DNA of 26,841 nt. Origin: Thamnocephalis sphaerospora. Its lineage: Eukaryota; Zoopagomycota; Zoopagomycetes; Zoopagales; Sigmoideomycetaceae. The position numbers and the translations under genes are program-made. This document shows positions 1 to 12,933 of this stretch, piece by piece. The notes beneath the pieces are model-generated. The model had not been told where the DNA came from. It searched no databases and worked only from the letters and a program-made list of their open reading frames with translations. Where the stretch lies: contig KZ992603.1 of NCBI GenBank assembly GCA_003614735.1, positions 1 to 26,841 on the forward strand. Direction: 5' to 3'. Each line of letters opens with the position of its first letter. Positions within the stretch are counted from its first letter, which is position 1.

Positions 1-583
1 TCACTGGGCCAGCCGCCGTCGCCTGAATGTGCTGTGCCTGAGCCGCTTGCTGTGCCTCTTGCACTTTGCGCACGAGCGTATTCAGTTGGGTGGTGCTTTC
101 CTGCAAGACGCTCTGTGCCTGCTGGCGTGCCATTTCATTGAGATTCGGATACTGTAGCACCTGATGCGCCCGCTGGATGCGCTCATGAAGCGCATTGACA
201 TGTTGCCGCAGCGTGGCTGCATTCATGACAGGCGTGGATGCGCCAGCGGCAGTCGCTGATGCCGCAGTGCTGCCTGTACTGCTACCGCCAGCCACGTTCT
301 GTGCTGCCAGTGCTGCGAATGCGGCCGGCATTTGGGGCGTCAGCGAACGCGCGCCCATCCGGCCTGCTGCGCCGGCATTGGCCGCCGCTGCCGCCATCAG
401 CTGCTGTCTCTGTCCAGCCATCATCTGCTGCAGCTGTTCTACGCTAAACGACGCGCCCAGCGTTGGTGAGGGTGAACCAGCGCCGGAGCCGGCCGCAGAC
501 GACCCGCTTGTTGTACGCTGATTCGCTGCCGGCCTGGCTGGCGTTCCGCCTCCGGCATTGGGTCCGGTCGGCGGCTGAGACAT
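1..583 (-). CDS. Unidentified Ala/Gln-rich protein, N-terminal part (partial)
   Basis: An open frame starts at an ATG at 583-581 and runs 194 codons off the left edge without a stop, so the C-terminus is missing. It begins MSQPPTGPNAGGG and is low-complexity throughout: a Pro/Gly/Ser-rich start, a Gln/Met stretch (EQLQQMMAGQRQQLM), an Ala-rich run, then a more helical, Gln-rich part (HVNALHERIQRAHQVLQYPNLNEM, given here only as composition) that could form a coiled coil. Such N-terminal tails are common in fungal chromatin or transcription regulators, but no diagnostic domain lies in the visible part, so I do not assign a function. It is divergent from RLI1, with about 500 bases between the two starts. 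The long open frame on a coding-like composition makes the CDS likely; downstream exons are outside the window. Confidence 0.6.
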   Translation of the reverse strand, partial: MSQPPTGPNAGGGTPARPAANQRTTSGSSAAGSGAGSPSPTLGASFSVEQLQQMMAGQRQQLMAAAAANAGAAGRMGARSLTPQMPAAFAALAAQNVAGGSSTGSTAASATAAGASTPVMNAATLRQHVNALHERIQRAHQVLQYPNLNEMARQQAQSVLQESTTQLNTLVRKVQEAQQAAQAQHIQATAAGPV

Positions 584-3780
<3,197 letters not shown>

Positions 3781-3979
3781 ATCCACACTTTTTGCGCAGC
3801 TGTGCTCCATTAGCCCGGTGTGCTGCACGCACGCTGCATTGTTTGCGCTGTGCTGAAAGGCAGAGGAGGTGCACAGTTGCCATCCATTAAAAGGCCCAGC
3901 ATTCGTTATTCATGTGCTTATATATCCTTGTTGTTTATTGGTCTGCATAATGCTGTTTTTTTAGTATCGGCGGTGTCGT
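3781..3979. terminator. Convergent 3' region of RLI1 and the minus-strand membrane-protein gene
   Basis: The RLI1 stop (3778-3780) faces the minus-strand gene. A minus-strand AATAAA hexamer lies at 3934-3939 (TTTATT on the plus strand) and is the best polyadenylation signal for that gene. Its position, about 470 bases past the TAG at 4409 but only 41 past the TAA at 3980, bears on where that gene really ends. No clear AATAAA is seen for RLI1 close to its stop. Confidence 0.45.
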
Positions 3980-4408
3980 TTACGCCGCAGTGGCGGTACC
4001 GAGAAGTGCTTTTGGCCGATGACGACGTAATATACGCGAATAGAAGGGATGAAGGGTGCAAGACCAAAGGTAACTGCTTAATTCAGAGCTCGGCTGGTGC
4101 GGTGAAGAGCACAATACAGCGAGCATCGCCCGGCAAAAGAGTAGAGGCGGTGGCGGCAACGTGAAGATGCAGACTGCCAGCCAGAATAAATAGGCCTGTG
4201 CCACAGCGGCACAAGCGCGCATCCTCAGATGCCGCAGTGTGCGTGTGGAGAAACAGGTAAAGCGCCGCCTCATGTAGGCATTCTGTGCGGACAGAAGCAC
4301 TACCGCGGCAACGAAATAGGCTGCCGCGGGGGCGATGAGGCACACGCAGGTGTGAAGACGGATGCTCGCTGGGTATGCAACCGCCAGCGGGCAACTTTCA
4401 GACAAGTA
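3980..4408 (-). other. In-frame open stretch with hydrophobic segments just downstream of a TAG; possible C-terminal extension
   Basis: Immediately after the TAG that ends the 4409-5795 gene, the same frame stays open for about 140 codons to a TAA at 3980-3982. It encodes two hydrophobic stretches (around CLIAPAAAYFVAAVVLLSA and QAYLFWLAVCIFTL) separated by a basic loop, and an AATAAA lies 41 bases beyond. This may be the true final exon, reached by an intron I could not place or by stop-codon readthrough, or it may be 3' UTR. The alanine/valine bias of GC-rich DNA can imitate membrane segments, so I do not call it a CDS. Confidence 0.3.
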
Positions 4409-5795
4409 CTACTTCTCGTACAACAAGGTGGCCAACAAAGACTGATAGACGAACATAGAAGTGACGACAAAGAGCGGCCAGAGAGTGGCGTCAGTGGGCA
4501 CCCTACTGCAGGCGGCTGTGGCTGTCGGGCTAAATGGCAGCGCCAACCCTACCCGACCGGCTGTGGGAGAACTGAGGAGGATCATGCATAGTCGCGAATG
4601 GCATATGCGCGCACTAAAGCGGTGTCTCCCACTGGTCTGGCTTCTGCGAGTGTCGCCGTTGATGATACATACGACGGCAGTTGTCAAGACCGTGATAGCG
4701 TGCAGCCTTGGCCATTTGGCTTACAAGCGCCAGGCTATCCAGTGCGTCCTCGTGGTGATGTGCGTGATCCAGCTGCGGTTGGTAGTGGGCGTCGTGCTCG
4801 CTGTAGACCTCACCATCGTCCAATACGCTGGCAGCCCTGACGGTGGTGGCAATAGGCGAGTCCGCGGCTAGGGGAACGGCAAGCGGCGATGAGGTGCAGG
4901 ATATGGCACATGACCGCTGGCGAGTGTGCTTGCGGCGAGATAGCGCCGTTTCCGCATGCGAAGAGCTGGTGAATGAGCCAATGACTCCAGCCTCGTCGGG
5001 CGAGCCAGCCAGCAAACTCACTGTTCCGTCTGGCGATCCGCTGACGCTGCCGCCATCTCGACTGAAGCGACGCAGGCCGGATAAAAGCGACGGCAGAGAT
5101 GCAAGGCTGGCACGTCGCCGCCGGATGCGCTCGGCAGTAGTCGGTGTCGGAGCATGACGTGTCTGAGGAGTATGCCGTGCAGGACCGGCTGCTGCCGCCG
5201 CTGCGGCCACCGAGACTAATGTGGTACTGGCGCCGGCAGCACGAATCTCCGCTTCGCGCACTTGTCTTCGCAGACGTTCCACTTTGGCCATCTCCCTCCA
5301 GCGGAACTGCGAGTGCGTGACGTGGTCGACGAGCGCGCATTGCGCCGCTTCCAATTCCTTGCGCAGACGAGCCACAGTGGCACGGGCTTCCTCAGCATCA
5401 CCGTCGATGCTTCCATCGGCCAGCGCCCATTCCTCATCGAACGGGTGGTATGTGGCCGTCGAATGCAGAGAGGAGCGGCGGCTGACATCATGGCTGGCGC
5501 GACGTCCGTCGCGCTCCTGTGTCCGTGTCGCCTTTCGCTCATCGTGCGCAGAAATGGATGTGTTGGGTAGCAGCACAGCAAGGCGCGAGGCCCAACGGCC
5601 GTCGCTGGATGGCCGCTCGTACACAGGCCGTGATATGTCCGCCTGGTTAGTCAGGTGCGGTTCGTCGTGGCTCGTCATGGCAGCCAAGGGTGATGTGGAC
5701 GATGAAGAGGCGACTGAGAAGCTGGTTGATGGTCGAGAGACCCGCGCAGTATTGGAGCTAATGTACCGAAGGTCGGCCGTAGCAGGAACCGGCAT
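4409..5795 (-). CDS. Unidentified Ser/Arg-rich protein with coiled coil and C-terminal transmembrane segment
   Basis: Model: exon 1 5795-4633, intron 4632-4572 (61 bases, gtggga...ctcctcag), exon 2 4571-4409, giving 441 residues. If the intron is not used, the first frame stops at 4614-4616 (stop TAG) after 393 codons from the same ATG. The N-terminal third is Ser/Thr/Arg-rich and probably disordered. Around residues 125-190 there is a charged helical segment (EEARATVARLRKELEAAQ, then MAKVERLRRQVREAEIR) that should form a coiled coil. Ser/Arg patches (RRRRASLASLPSLL, SRRKHTRQRS) resemble phosphorylation sites. The tail holds a hydrophobic segment LWPLFVVTSMFVYQSLLATLLY ending EK-stop, as in a tail-anchored protein. 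The layout loosely recalls transmembrane and coiled-coil proteins, but I do not recognise a family. The ATG at 5795 is the first in frame. The 3' end is uncertain; see the stretch 3980-4408. Confidence 0.55.
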
Positions 5796-7743
5796 AGTGA
5801 GGGGCAACAGGTAAGGTACTTGAACGTGTAACCGGCGTCCCGTATGTGTTCCGAGCCGCAAACAGGGGGACGTGAGAGCACAGGCTAGGGGCTAGATATT
5901 GGCTAGTGCTGCAGAGCGTGGCACAACAATCTTCTGACACCAAGCGGCAAGCCTCGACCAAATCAGTAACAGTTGCAGGATATTGGCAAAAAAACAATGG
6001 GCAGGAGACGTAATGCCCAGGTGCGTATAGACGGGAGGCAGAGGAGGAGCGTTAGGTGGGTGGTGGCGTAGATGGTGAGGATGGCTGGGTGAACGGATGT
6101 CGAGACAAGTGGATATGATCACGTAAGGGACAACGATCGCCTGCCAAAGAGTGAAAAGGTCGTGGGTAGCGACGGGGCGACAGCGTCGGTGGTGATGATG
6201 GTGATGATGATGGTGGTGGTGGTGGTGAAGAAGCAAAAGTCGTTAGCGGAACGAGTGAATAGGGCACGCAAGAACGTCAATAAAGGAGGTTGAACGGAAA
6301 GTACGCGATGTCGCGGCGTTGGTGGTAAAGACAACAGGTAAGAAAGAGTCGAAACACGCAGAGGGCTAATGTCGGAACGCCACGACTGACTGTTCCCGCG
6401 CCGCACAAACGTGCCCAGGAAAGCGGCAACAAAGGGCCTAAGAGAAACGAAGAGCAGGAAAAGAAGAGTGTAGATGGAACGAGGCTGCAAGCGTGAAAAG
6501 GAAAAATCAGCCGTGAATGGCCTGTCGATGAGGCGAATAAGGCAGAGAGCACGAGTGCAGTGCGCACTGACACTGCGTGCCGAGCAACAGGCACGTTTAT
6601 GACCAAGTGGCGTGTTAACACGGATAACCGGTTACGTCAAGGCGGCACATGAGATTCCCACGTGCAGGAGCGACTGGCTGGATGGGCACGGCGAGTAGAC
6701 GGCTAGACTCTGGTGCTAGAGCAGCCGTCAGAGAATGTACCAGTAGATGGCGCAGAACAGGCGTGCAGAGGCGGTGTGGGCCGCTGTGCGCTTTGCCGTC
6801 CAGTGCAGGACGGCAGCGTCCGTGATTTAGGTCGCTAGGGAGCTGGCGACGATTTGCAGCCTGGCCATGCTCACGGTCAAATGTGGCCATCGCAATCAGG
6901 CCATAGATGGCGCATCTTGCTCACGCAAGCAGCGGCTAGTGTGGCGAGAGTGCGAACATCCAAAGAAAGTCGATTGGGCGCGTGCGTTTCACATCGGGAC
7001 ACGCCGCGACGGCCATACACGGCGACTGGAGGGCCGTAAGTGAAGTATCTAGCATGCGCTTTTCATGTTGCACAAGGGTCGCCAACCCAATGTAGCACCG
7101 TGTCAGTGTGCGCCCGGCTTGCTTCCCAGCCAATCTATCGTTGCAAAAAGCCGCCGATAGGTCGGGGTGCCTTGATAGCGGCGCAGCACGATTATCGACG
7201 CTAAGCGTTGATTCGGACCGCTGATGCGCCCGCCCGCCAAATCACCAGCCAGTGAGAAGGTGCGTTTTACATCAGCTCATGGCACAGAACTGGGTGTGTT
7301 GCGCGCCCTTTGAACTTTCCAAGGTGCAGCAGGCTGGTAAGCGCCGGAGATCTACGGCGCGATTTCAGCGATAGCGGCGCGCAGACATTCGTTCCCACTC
7401 GATGGCTCAGCACCCTGACCGATTGCGGGTCAAAAACGCGAACCGACCAGCTACTTCTTTTGCCGTAGGTAACCTCGAGCAATACTTCAAACCCAACACG
7501 TCGACCGTGAGTCAACATGGCACCCGGGAGATGGCGGATATGCGCGCAGACACGTGGAGCCGCATCAATGCAGCGGGGATTACGCCCAAGTGCAACGAGC
7601 CGCGATAGTCGTGGAACGGGATACATGTTTGATCGCCAAGGGTCAAACAGGTCAAAGCGGCCATGAGCAAGGGATTTGCCGCGTTCTCGCCTTGCACTCA
7701 TCCTGTTTTCTTCTGTTGCCAAAAGGGCAGCCTCGACGGGGGC
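5796..7743. other. Long intergenic region, no supported gene
   Basis: Nearly 2 kb upstream of the minus-strand coiled-coil gene. From about 5990 to 6500 the minus strand is strongly pyrimidine-rich, which fits a promoter and long 5' leader for that gene and creates spurious hydrophobic and poly-His/poly-Ser/Pro open frames. From 6600 to 7740 I see only short, compositionally inconsistent open frames on both strands (the longest, 7267-7758 minus, overlaps the tRNA 3' end) and no recognisable RNA gene other than the tRNA. A structured ncRNA cannot be excluded by eye. Confidence 0.4.
6187..6227. repeat. GGT/GAT trinucleotide repeat
   Basis: A degenerate GGT/GAT trinucleotide array, read as ACC/ATC/CAC on the minus strand, lies about 400 bases upstream of the minus-strand gene start. 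It translates to poly-His or poly-Thr/Ile in chance frames and is best regarded as a simple repeat in a promoter or 5' UTR. Confidence 0.8.
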
Positions 7744-7748
7744 AAAAA
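7744..7748 (-). terminator. RNA polymerase III terminator of tRNA-Lys
   Basis: Five consecutive T on the minus strand begin 4 bases past the tRNA discriminator base, the standard Pol III stop signal. Confidence 0.8.
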
Positions 7749-7751
7749 GAG

Positions 7752-7824
7752 AGCCCAATGCGGGGGTCGAACCCGCAACCTTGAGATTAAGAGTCTCACG
7801 CTCTACCGATTGAGCTAACCGGGC
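7752..7824 (-). tRNA. tRNA-Lys (anticodon CTT), no intron
   Basis: The minus strand folds as a complete 73-base cloverleaf. The acceptor GCCCGGT pairs with ATTGGGC (two G-T pairs); D arm GCTC/GAGC with loop AATCGGTA; anticodon stem TGAGA/TCTCA with loop CTCTTAA, anticodon CTT; variable loop AGGTT; T arm GCGGG/CCCGC with loop TTCGACC. The internal promoters are intact: the A box is in the D-arm region and B box GGTTCGACC lies in the T arm. The discriminator is T, as I recall for yeast tRNA-Lys(CTT). No intron interrupts the anticodon loop, and CCA is not encoded, as expected for a nuclear eukaryotic tRNA gene. Confidence 0.97.
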
Positions 7825-8165
7825 TTCTTGTCCTACAAAAGGATAGGAAATATCTATGAACTCTAGTTTTATGGTCGATTTTTGTCCGGCCGGCAGACGC
7901 TTTATACAGCACGCCTCTGCATTCTCGATAGTGCTAGTCGAAGAATGTCAATTCAGTGTAAAGGTTCCAGGCACTTGTGAGTCCGCAGACACTAAATAAA
8001 CGTTGAGGGAATATCCACCAGCAACCCAAGAAAAGACATTGGCCCTGTGCAAACTGCACGTGATCTTGCGACAATGTTTACGTTTACATGGAGCTGTGTA
8101 GTGTCGTTGGCATCGCACCTGTCTTGTTATGCTAGCTACCGCGCCTGGCGTCTGCGCTGTTGCCA
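7825..8165. promoter_or_regulatory. Intergenic region between tRNA-Lys and PLK4
   Basis: About 340 bases holding the upstream flank of the tRNA (minus strand) and the 5' end of PLK4 (plus strand). It is less GC-rich than the surrounding coding DNA. No TATA element, upstream reading frame or RNA gene is convincing. Confidence 0.35.
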
Positions 8166-10730
8166 TGTCGGACGCAATTGAGGTAAATGGCATGCCATGT
8201 GCAAACTAATGCTGGTTGCTTATGATGCCTGCATATCCAATAGGACTATCAACTATTACGAGTGCTTGGGAATGGCAGCTTTGGCGCGGTGCTGGAGGCG
8301 CAGGGCGTGCGCGGAATGCTTCGCGGGCGACGGGTGGCTATAAAGATGGTACGTAGGCTGGCGCGGCAGTGTTGGCGACAATTGAGCCTGATACTGCGGT
8401 GCCACATGGACAGATTGCGAAGCGGCAAATGGCGTCCGATGCTCTGTGGAAGCGCGTCGTCAACGAGGTGACGATCCATCTTCGATTGCGCCACCCAGCC
8501 GTACTGCGGCTCTATGACTGTTTTGAGGATGCGGATCATGTCTACCTCGTTATGGAGCTTTGCACTGGTGGCGAGCTCTTTGGCCAGCTGCATCGGAATG
8601 GACGCCGGCGGCGATTGACAGAAGCGCGCACACGCGACATCATGCGACAGCTGATCAGTGGTCTTATGTACTTGCATGCTCATGGCGTGCTGCATCGCGA
8701 TCTCAAACTGTCGAATGTGCTGCTAACGGCCGACCACCGGGTTGTACGTAGACGGCTACTATGATGGCACACTGGCTATTCAGTTTGCTAACGATCATCC
8801 AACACTAGAAACTGGGAGACTTTGGCCTGGCGACGCTTCTCCGCGCAAACAGGCCAGATGAGCGACGTACGCTGTGTGGAACACCCAACTACATTGCACC
8901 GTACGTGCTTGGCGACCTTGGTGCTGCTTTACAGTGCGCTGACACGTCCTTACTGCGACAACAGCGAGGTGCTCGCACACGAGCCATATGGATTTGAGTC
9001 GGATATTTGGTCGCTGGGCTGCATACTCGTAGCTTTGCTTACCGGACGTGGGCCTTTTGAGGGCCAGTCCACAGCAGAGACGCTGGATAATATCCGGAAT
9101 TGCACCTACTCGCTTCCGGGAAGCATGTCAGTGGCGTCGCGCGACTTAGCGCGCCGCTTTCTGCAAAAGGTGTGTCTATTTGGAAAGACTGCATCTGCTT
9201 GTACTGGCATTGACATTTGGTTGCCAGGACCCACATCGACGCATTTCACTGCAAAAGGCGCTGTTGCACCCGTTTTTTGGTGATAATGGTTCGCCTGTTG
9301 AGACAACAAAGGAAGAAGAGGCAGACGGAGAGAAGGCAAAGGCGACGCGAGTCACGTCAGCCACGCAGTCGTTGCGCAGCAAGATGGCGGCACGCTCGGC
9401 AGCAGCGACCGCAGGCGATGACATACCCAATGCCAAAGCCACTGGTGTAACCAGTGCATCAGTGGAGGGCGGCGGCGATGGTGCGGCTCTGGGCATACCA
9501 GCACCTATCTGCACCAAACGCCTTCGACCTCTTCAGCAGCAGACCAAGCATGGTGCGGTGGAGATTACGGAAGCTGGCGATATCGTGCTCGATCTGCTTG
9601 GTGATCCATACGCTATGCTTATCACTGATGAGGGCCATACGGTATGGGTCGCAGGCATGTGGTGGCAGCAGCGGTATAGCTCCAGCTGATTTATGCTATC
9701 CTTTTGGTGACTGTAATGGCAGGTTAAGCTATTGGCACGCAACGAGCATCGGACGCCTGTAGCCGACTTTTCACTGGACCATCTGCCAGTGCAGTATCGA
9801 CGCAAGTATCAGTATGCTGCGCGCTTTGTGGAGCTGGTGCGATCCAAGACACCCAGAGTACGTTACACTTGTCGTGGCAGAATGCATTGTCTGAGGCATC
9901 TTTGGATACGAGACACGTGCTGACCACTGATGACGGTGTAGGTTATATACTTTTCCGACCTGGCGCGATGCACACTTATGGATAGCGGACCAAATGCCGA
10001 TTTCGAGCTAAATTTTTACGACGGATGGCGGATTCGTCATCTTGCTCGTCGTGGTCAGTTAGAGGTTACCGAGCCTGGATCGATCGAGCATGCAAAATCA
10101 CCGCGTGTGCATCTATTTGATGTGAACCAGGATATATCGCTGTCGTTGACGCCGACTGCCGCTGAACGGCTTCGGCATGCACAGTACTGCCTTCGTCGGT
10201 GTCTGCGCGCAGAACAGAATGCGGATGCCTTTCCGCTAGTTATACGCGATGACCATGGCACTGCTCGTCCGCAACAACCACCTGCTGCATCTACAGCACC
10301 ACCAGATGTGGATATTTACGGTGATGGACAGGATGCATCACCCTATCTAGCTACTCGCACCGACAAATATCGTGGGCGCAATCACACTGATGGTGGCAGC
10401 GATGGAGCGCAAAAGGTTGCCAGCCAACAACGGCAGACGCACAAGCTTTACACGAGGCAGCCATCATGCCGTAGTCCGTCTGATGCTACCATTGTCCACT
10501 ACATGCCAGACGTGGGCTGGATGCTACGCTCGCGTGGTACTGCTGAGGCCGAGCTGTTGTTTGCAGATGGTGGCCAGCTGCGCGTGGATCGGCGCCACCG
10601 TTTGCTGCACTGGCGCGACCATCGGACAAAGGCACAGGAAGAGCGCTACACGCTGGATGAGCGGTTGCCCGCGCCGGTTCAGGAAAAGCTTAGCATGTTG
10701 CCGCTCTTCGAAAGCGACATTGCATTGTAG
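8166..10730 (+). CDS. PLK4: PLK4 (SAK) polo-like kinase, master regulator of centriole duplication
   Basis: Eight exons: 8166-8183, 8244-8348, 8414-8743, 8809-8900, 8965-9169, 9228-9641, 9723-9857, 9942-10730; 695 residues. Introns are 58-84 bases, all GT-AG. The kinase domain (about 8-268) has P-loop GNGSFG (15-20), VAIKM with K40, HRDLKLSN (135-142), DFG (155-157), activation-loop T172 in [14 protein letters not shown], and [11 protein letters not shown]. These residues are PLK4-like rather than PLK1-like. After a linker of about 75 residues, the cryptic polo box starts near 345 with [16 protein letters not shown] and includes [19 protein letters not shown] and [13 protein letters not shown], near-identical to the animal PLK4 signature. 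A C-terminal polo box (about 614-690: [30 protein letters not shown]) completes the family architecture. PLK4 starts procentriole assembly. The start ATG begins the conserved segment [11 protein letters not shown]. Confidence 0.95.
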
Positions 10731-11133
10731 ACTTTGACGCGAGCAGCCTTCCGCCATATCGCATACTTTTGGCAAAGACGGCAAACCGCCTCCGTTATCG
10801 AGATTCGCTGGTTTTCTGCCCAAGTATTGCGCTATTCTGCTAGGTCAACATGCTGCTTTGATCTCTAGCATGCTACATTGTGTGTTTTTTGCTGCCTGTA
10901 CTGATAAATATCCATCTGCTCTGAGAACACTGAAATGATAGGGTCCTCGGCGCCACGCCGCTCGCACGTTTGTTTGTCACGCGCTCCCTCATCTGCGCCG
11001 CACTCATTCCCCACCATACGTGTTTGCTCTTTTCCACTGAATGTCGACCATTCCACCTATTATCTCTGCAAAGACCGCCACTACGGCCTGAATACAGCCT
11101 ATCCTGCTGCCCATAGCAGCACTGGACAGCCAG
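10731..11133. other. Intergenic region between PLK4 and ERD1
   Basis: About 400 bases containing the PLK4 3' end (an AT-richer stretch near 10860-10935) and the ERD1 promoter/5' leader, with pyrimidine-rich stretches around 10965-11065. No canonical AATAAA and no separate gene is visible. Confidence 0.35.
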
Positions 11134-12672
11134 ATGCCAGACTCGATGGCCTCGGGTGCTGAGGAGGCGCAGCTGGCTATGGACTGGGAAACTTTTCCGC
11201 TTCCTTTTCGCGCGCTTTTCCTCATCTGCTTTGGCATTTGGGCCTGGGGTAGCAACATACAGCTGCTGCGCTGGACGGGTATCGAGCCCAGTCGTCTGCT
11301 ACTGGCTCCAGGCAAAAAAATACTGCGCCATCGCAGTATCTATCAGCTGGCCGGTGCCTATTCAGCTGTGCTTGCCGTCGGCTGGCTAGTATTTGCAGCG
11401 ACGCAGTCTACTTTGGTGATTGTTTTTGTCTACGTCGGTTTTTTCGCTCTGACCGTGAATCCTGTAGACAGCTGGTGGCGCCACAAGCGCTTTTGCTTCC
11501 TCCGGTAGGTGTTTGGTCAAAGCATGCCGGTTCACACTAGCGCTTACCTATAACACATCAGATCGCTTGGTCGCATAATTTTCGGTGGTCTGGCTAGCCC
11601 GGTGCACTTGGCCGATGTGGTGCTGGCCGATATATTGACTAGTTTTGCTCGAGTACTTGCCGATCTGTATGTTGTTTTGTGCTACGTAGTTACGGCGAGT
11701 AGTCTAGATCTGGCCATCCATAGCTTAGAGCAGAGTACCACGTGTGTCTACAGCTGGGTAGGGCCCGTACTGGTTGCGTAAGTGATGAAGTAGCGTGCAG
11801 CTGCGGATACTGGGCCGCTAACGGCAACGCACGTTTCAATAGGCTGCCGTACATGCTGCGCCTCAAGCAGTGCTTGATAGAGGCTGCACAGTCGCGTGAT
11901 TGGCCTAGCCGGCGGCGGCATTTGGCAAATGCGCTGAAATACGCGTCTGCTTTTCCCGTAATTATTCTGTCGGCCGTGCAGCGTTTACGCTCCAGCGATT
12001 CTATCCGCGCCTGGGAAAACATGTACGCCAAAGATGGTGACGGCGGTCACGCCAGCGGCGCAGTAGTCACAGAAACTGGTTCCGGTGGTATGTTGTCCAG
12101 CGTGTGGTGAGTACAATCAGGTCTACCGCAAAGCAAGACGCGCTCTCACTGTCCTCGTCGTACTTTGCCCACATGCATGTAGGTTTGTGTGTGTTTTGTT
12201 CAACTCTTTCTACTCTTTCTACTGGGATGTCGCGGTGGACTGGCAGCTGGGCGTGTCGGGACCTTTTGCCGTTCAGACCGACTCGGTCCTGGCGGATACG
12301 GATGCCTATAGGCTCCTGCCAACCACCACTCCTGCTGCGTCGACACCCTCCTCGCTCACCTCGTCACCAGTCGTCGGTAGTGATAACCAGCCATTGTCGT
12401 TACCGTTGACACCTCAGTGGGAAGTTCATGCGCGGTATCTGCGTCCCATGCTGCACTTTAGCGAGCCGAGCATCTATTATCTTGCCATTGTGTTGGACTT
12501 TTTGCTTCGCTTCACCTGGTCGCTGAAGCTATCCACACATTTGCGGCTGGATGAGCTGACAGCAGGAGGCTTTGTGCTTGAATGGCTTGAAGTTGTGCGA
12601 CGCTGGCTCTGGGTCTATTTCCGTCTGGAACGCGAGTGGGTAACGCGTGGCCTCGAGAGTGGCATAGATTAG
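11134..12672 (+). CDS. ERD1: Erd1-type EXS-domain Golgi membrane protein
   Basis: Four exons: 11134-11504, 11562-11777, 11843-12106, 12183-12672; 446 residues. Yeast Erd1 (about 360 residues) retains luminal ER proteins and recycles phosphate from Golgi glycosylation; the EXS domain is shared with the XPR1/Syg1 phosphate exporters. There is no SPX domain, and the N-terminus goes straight to LPLPFRALFLICFGIWAWG and SNIQLLRWTGIEPSRLL, typical of the Erd1 branch. EXS hallmarks follow: RSLGRIIFGG, ADVVLADILTSFARVLADL, LPYMLRLKQCL, RRRHLANALKYASAFPVI and FNSFYSFYWDVAVDWQL. A Ser/Thr/Pro-rich insert (about 300-330) interrupts the EXS domain after the FYWDV motif. Six or more hydrophobic segments are visible. 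ATG 11134 is the first in frame; ATG 11149 is an alternative. Confidence 0.88.
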
Positions 12673-12933
12673 GCCCGCCAGACTGTTGCAGCAGCATCAG
12701 CGGTCATCGTGTCGTGTCGTGTCGTGTCGTATCGTGTCGTGTGCACGTAGTAGTATTTGCGGTATCACGTTTAATGTATTAAACTGCAGGATGGATGCCA
12801 CTGAAGAAAAGGCTCAGACTGGGCGACGCTGCAGCGAATGCTGGGCTGCGACGGCAGGTGGAAGGTGTACTCTAGGGGCAGAAAACGCAAACTTGCGCGC
12901 ACTGTTGCGCTAGCATCGCACGCGGTCAATCAA
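12673..12933. other. Convergent 3' region between ERD1 and SURF6
   Basis: About 260 bases shared by the 3' ends of two converging genes. It contains the pentanucleotide repeat at 12707-12742. An AT-rich patch (TTTAATGTATTAAA around 12769-12782) may carry polyadenylation signals for either strand. No gene is seen. Confidence 0.35.
12707..12742. repeat. (TCGTG)n pentanucleotide tandem repeat
   Basis: About seven TCGTG copies, one altered to ATCGTG, lie in the 3' region between ERD1 and SURF6. It is non-coding and has the character of a microsatellite. Confidence 0.9.

Noticed and set aside
195-521. 108-codon plus-strand Ala-rich frame at the left edge
   Set aside because: It is the antisense shadow of the long minus-strand Ala/Gln frame, which starts at 583 and stays open to the window edge.
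5892-6621. Minus-strand frames with poly-His, poly-Thr/Ile and hydrophobic runs
   Set aside because: They are explained by the pyrimidine-rich promoter/leader and the GGT/GAT repeat; the three frames are about equally open and none has family motifs.
7267-7758. 163-codon minus-strand open frame
   Set aside because: It overlaps the 3' end of tRNA-Lys and its terminator, has Arg/Ser/Leu-rich chance composition, no motif and no splice support.
12707-12742. Telomere-like or CRISPR-like repeat
   Set aside because: TCGTG units are contiguous without spacers and lie between two convergent housekeeping genes; it is a plain microsatellite. No CRISPR array, operon, phage or plasmid feature is present in the window.
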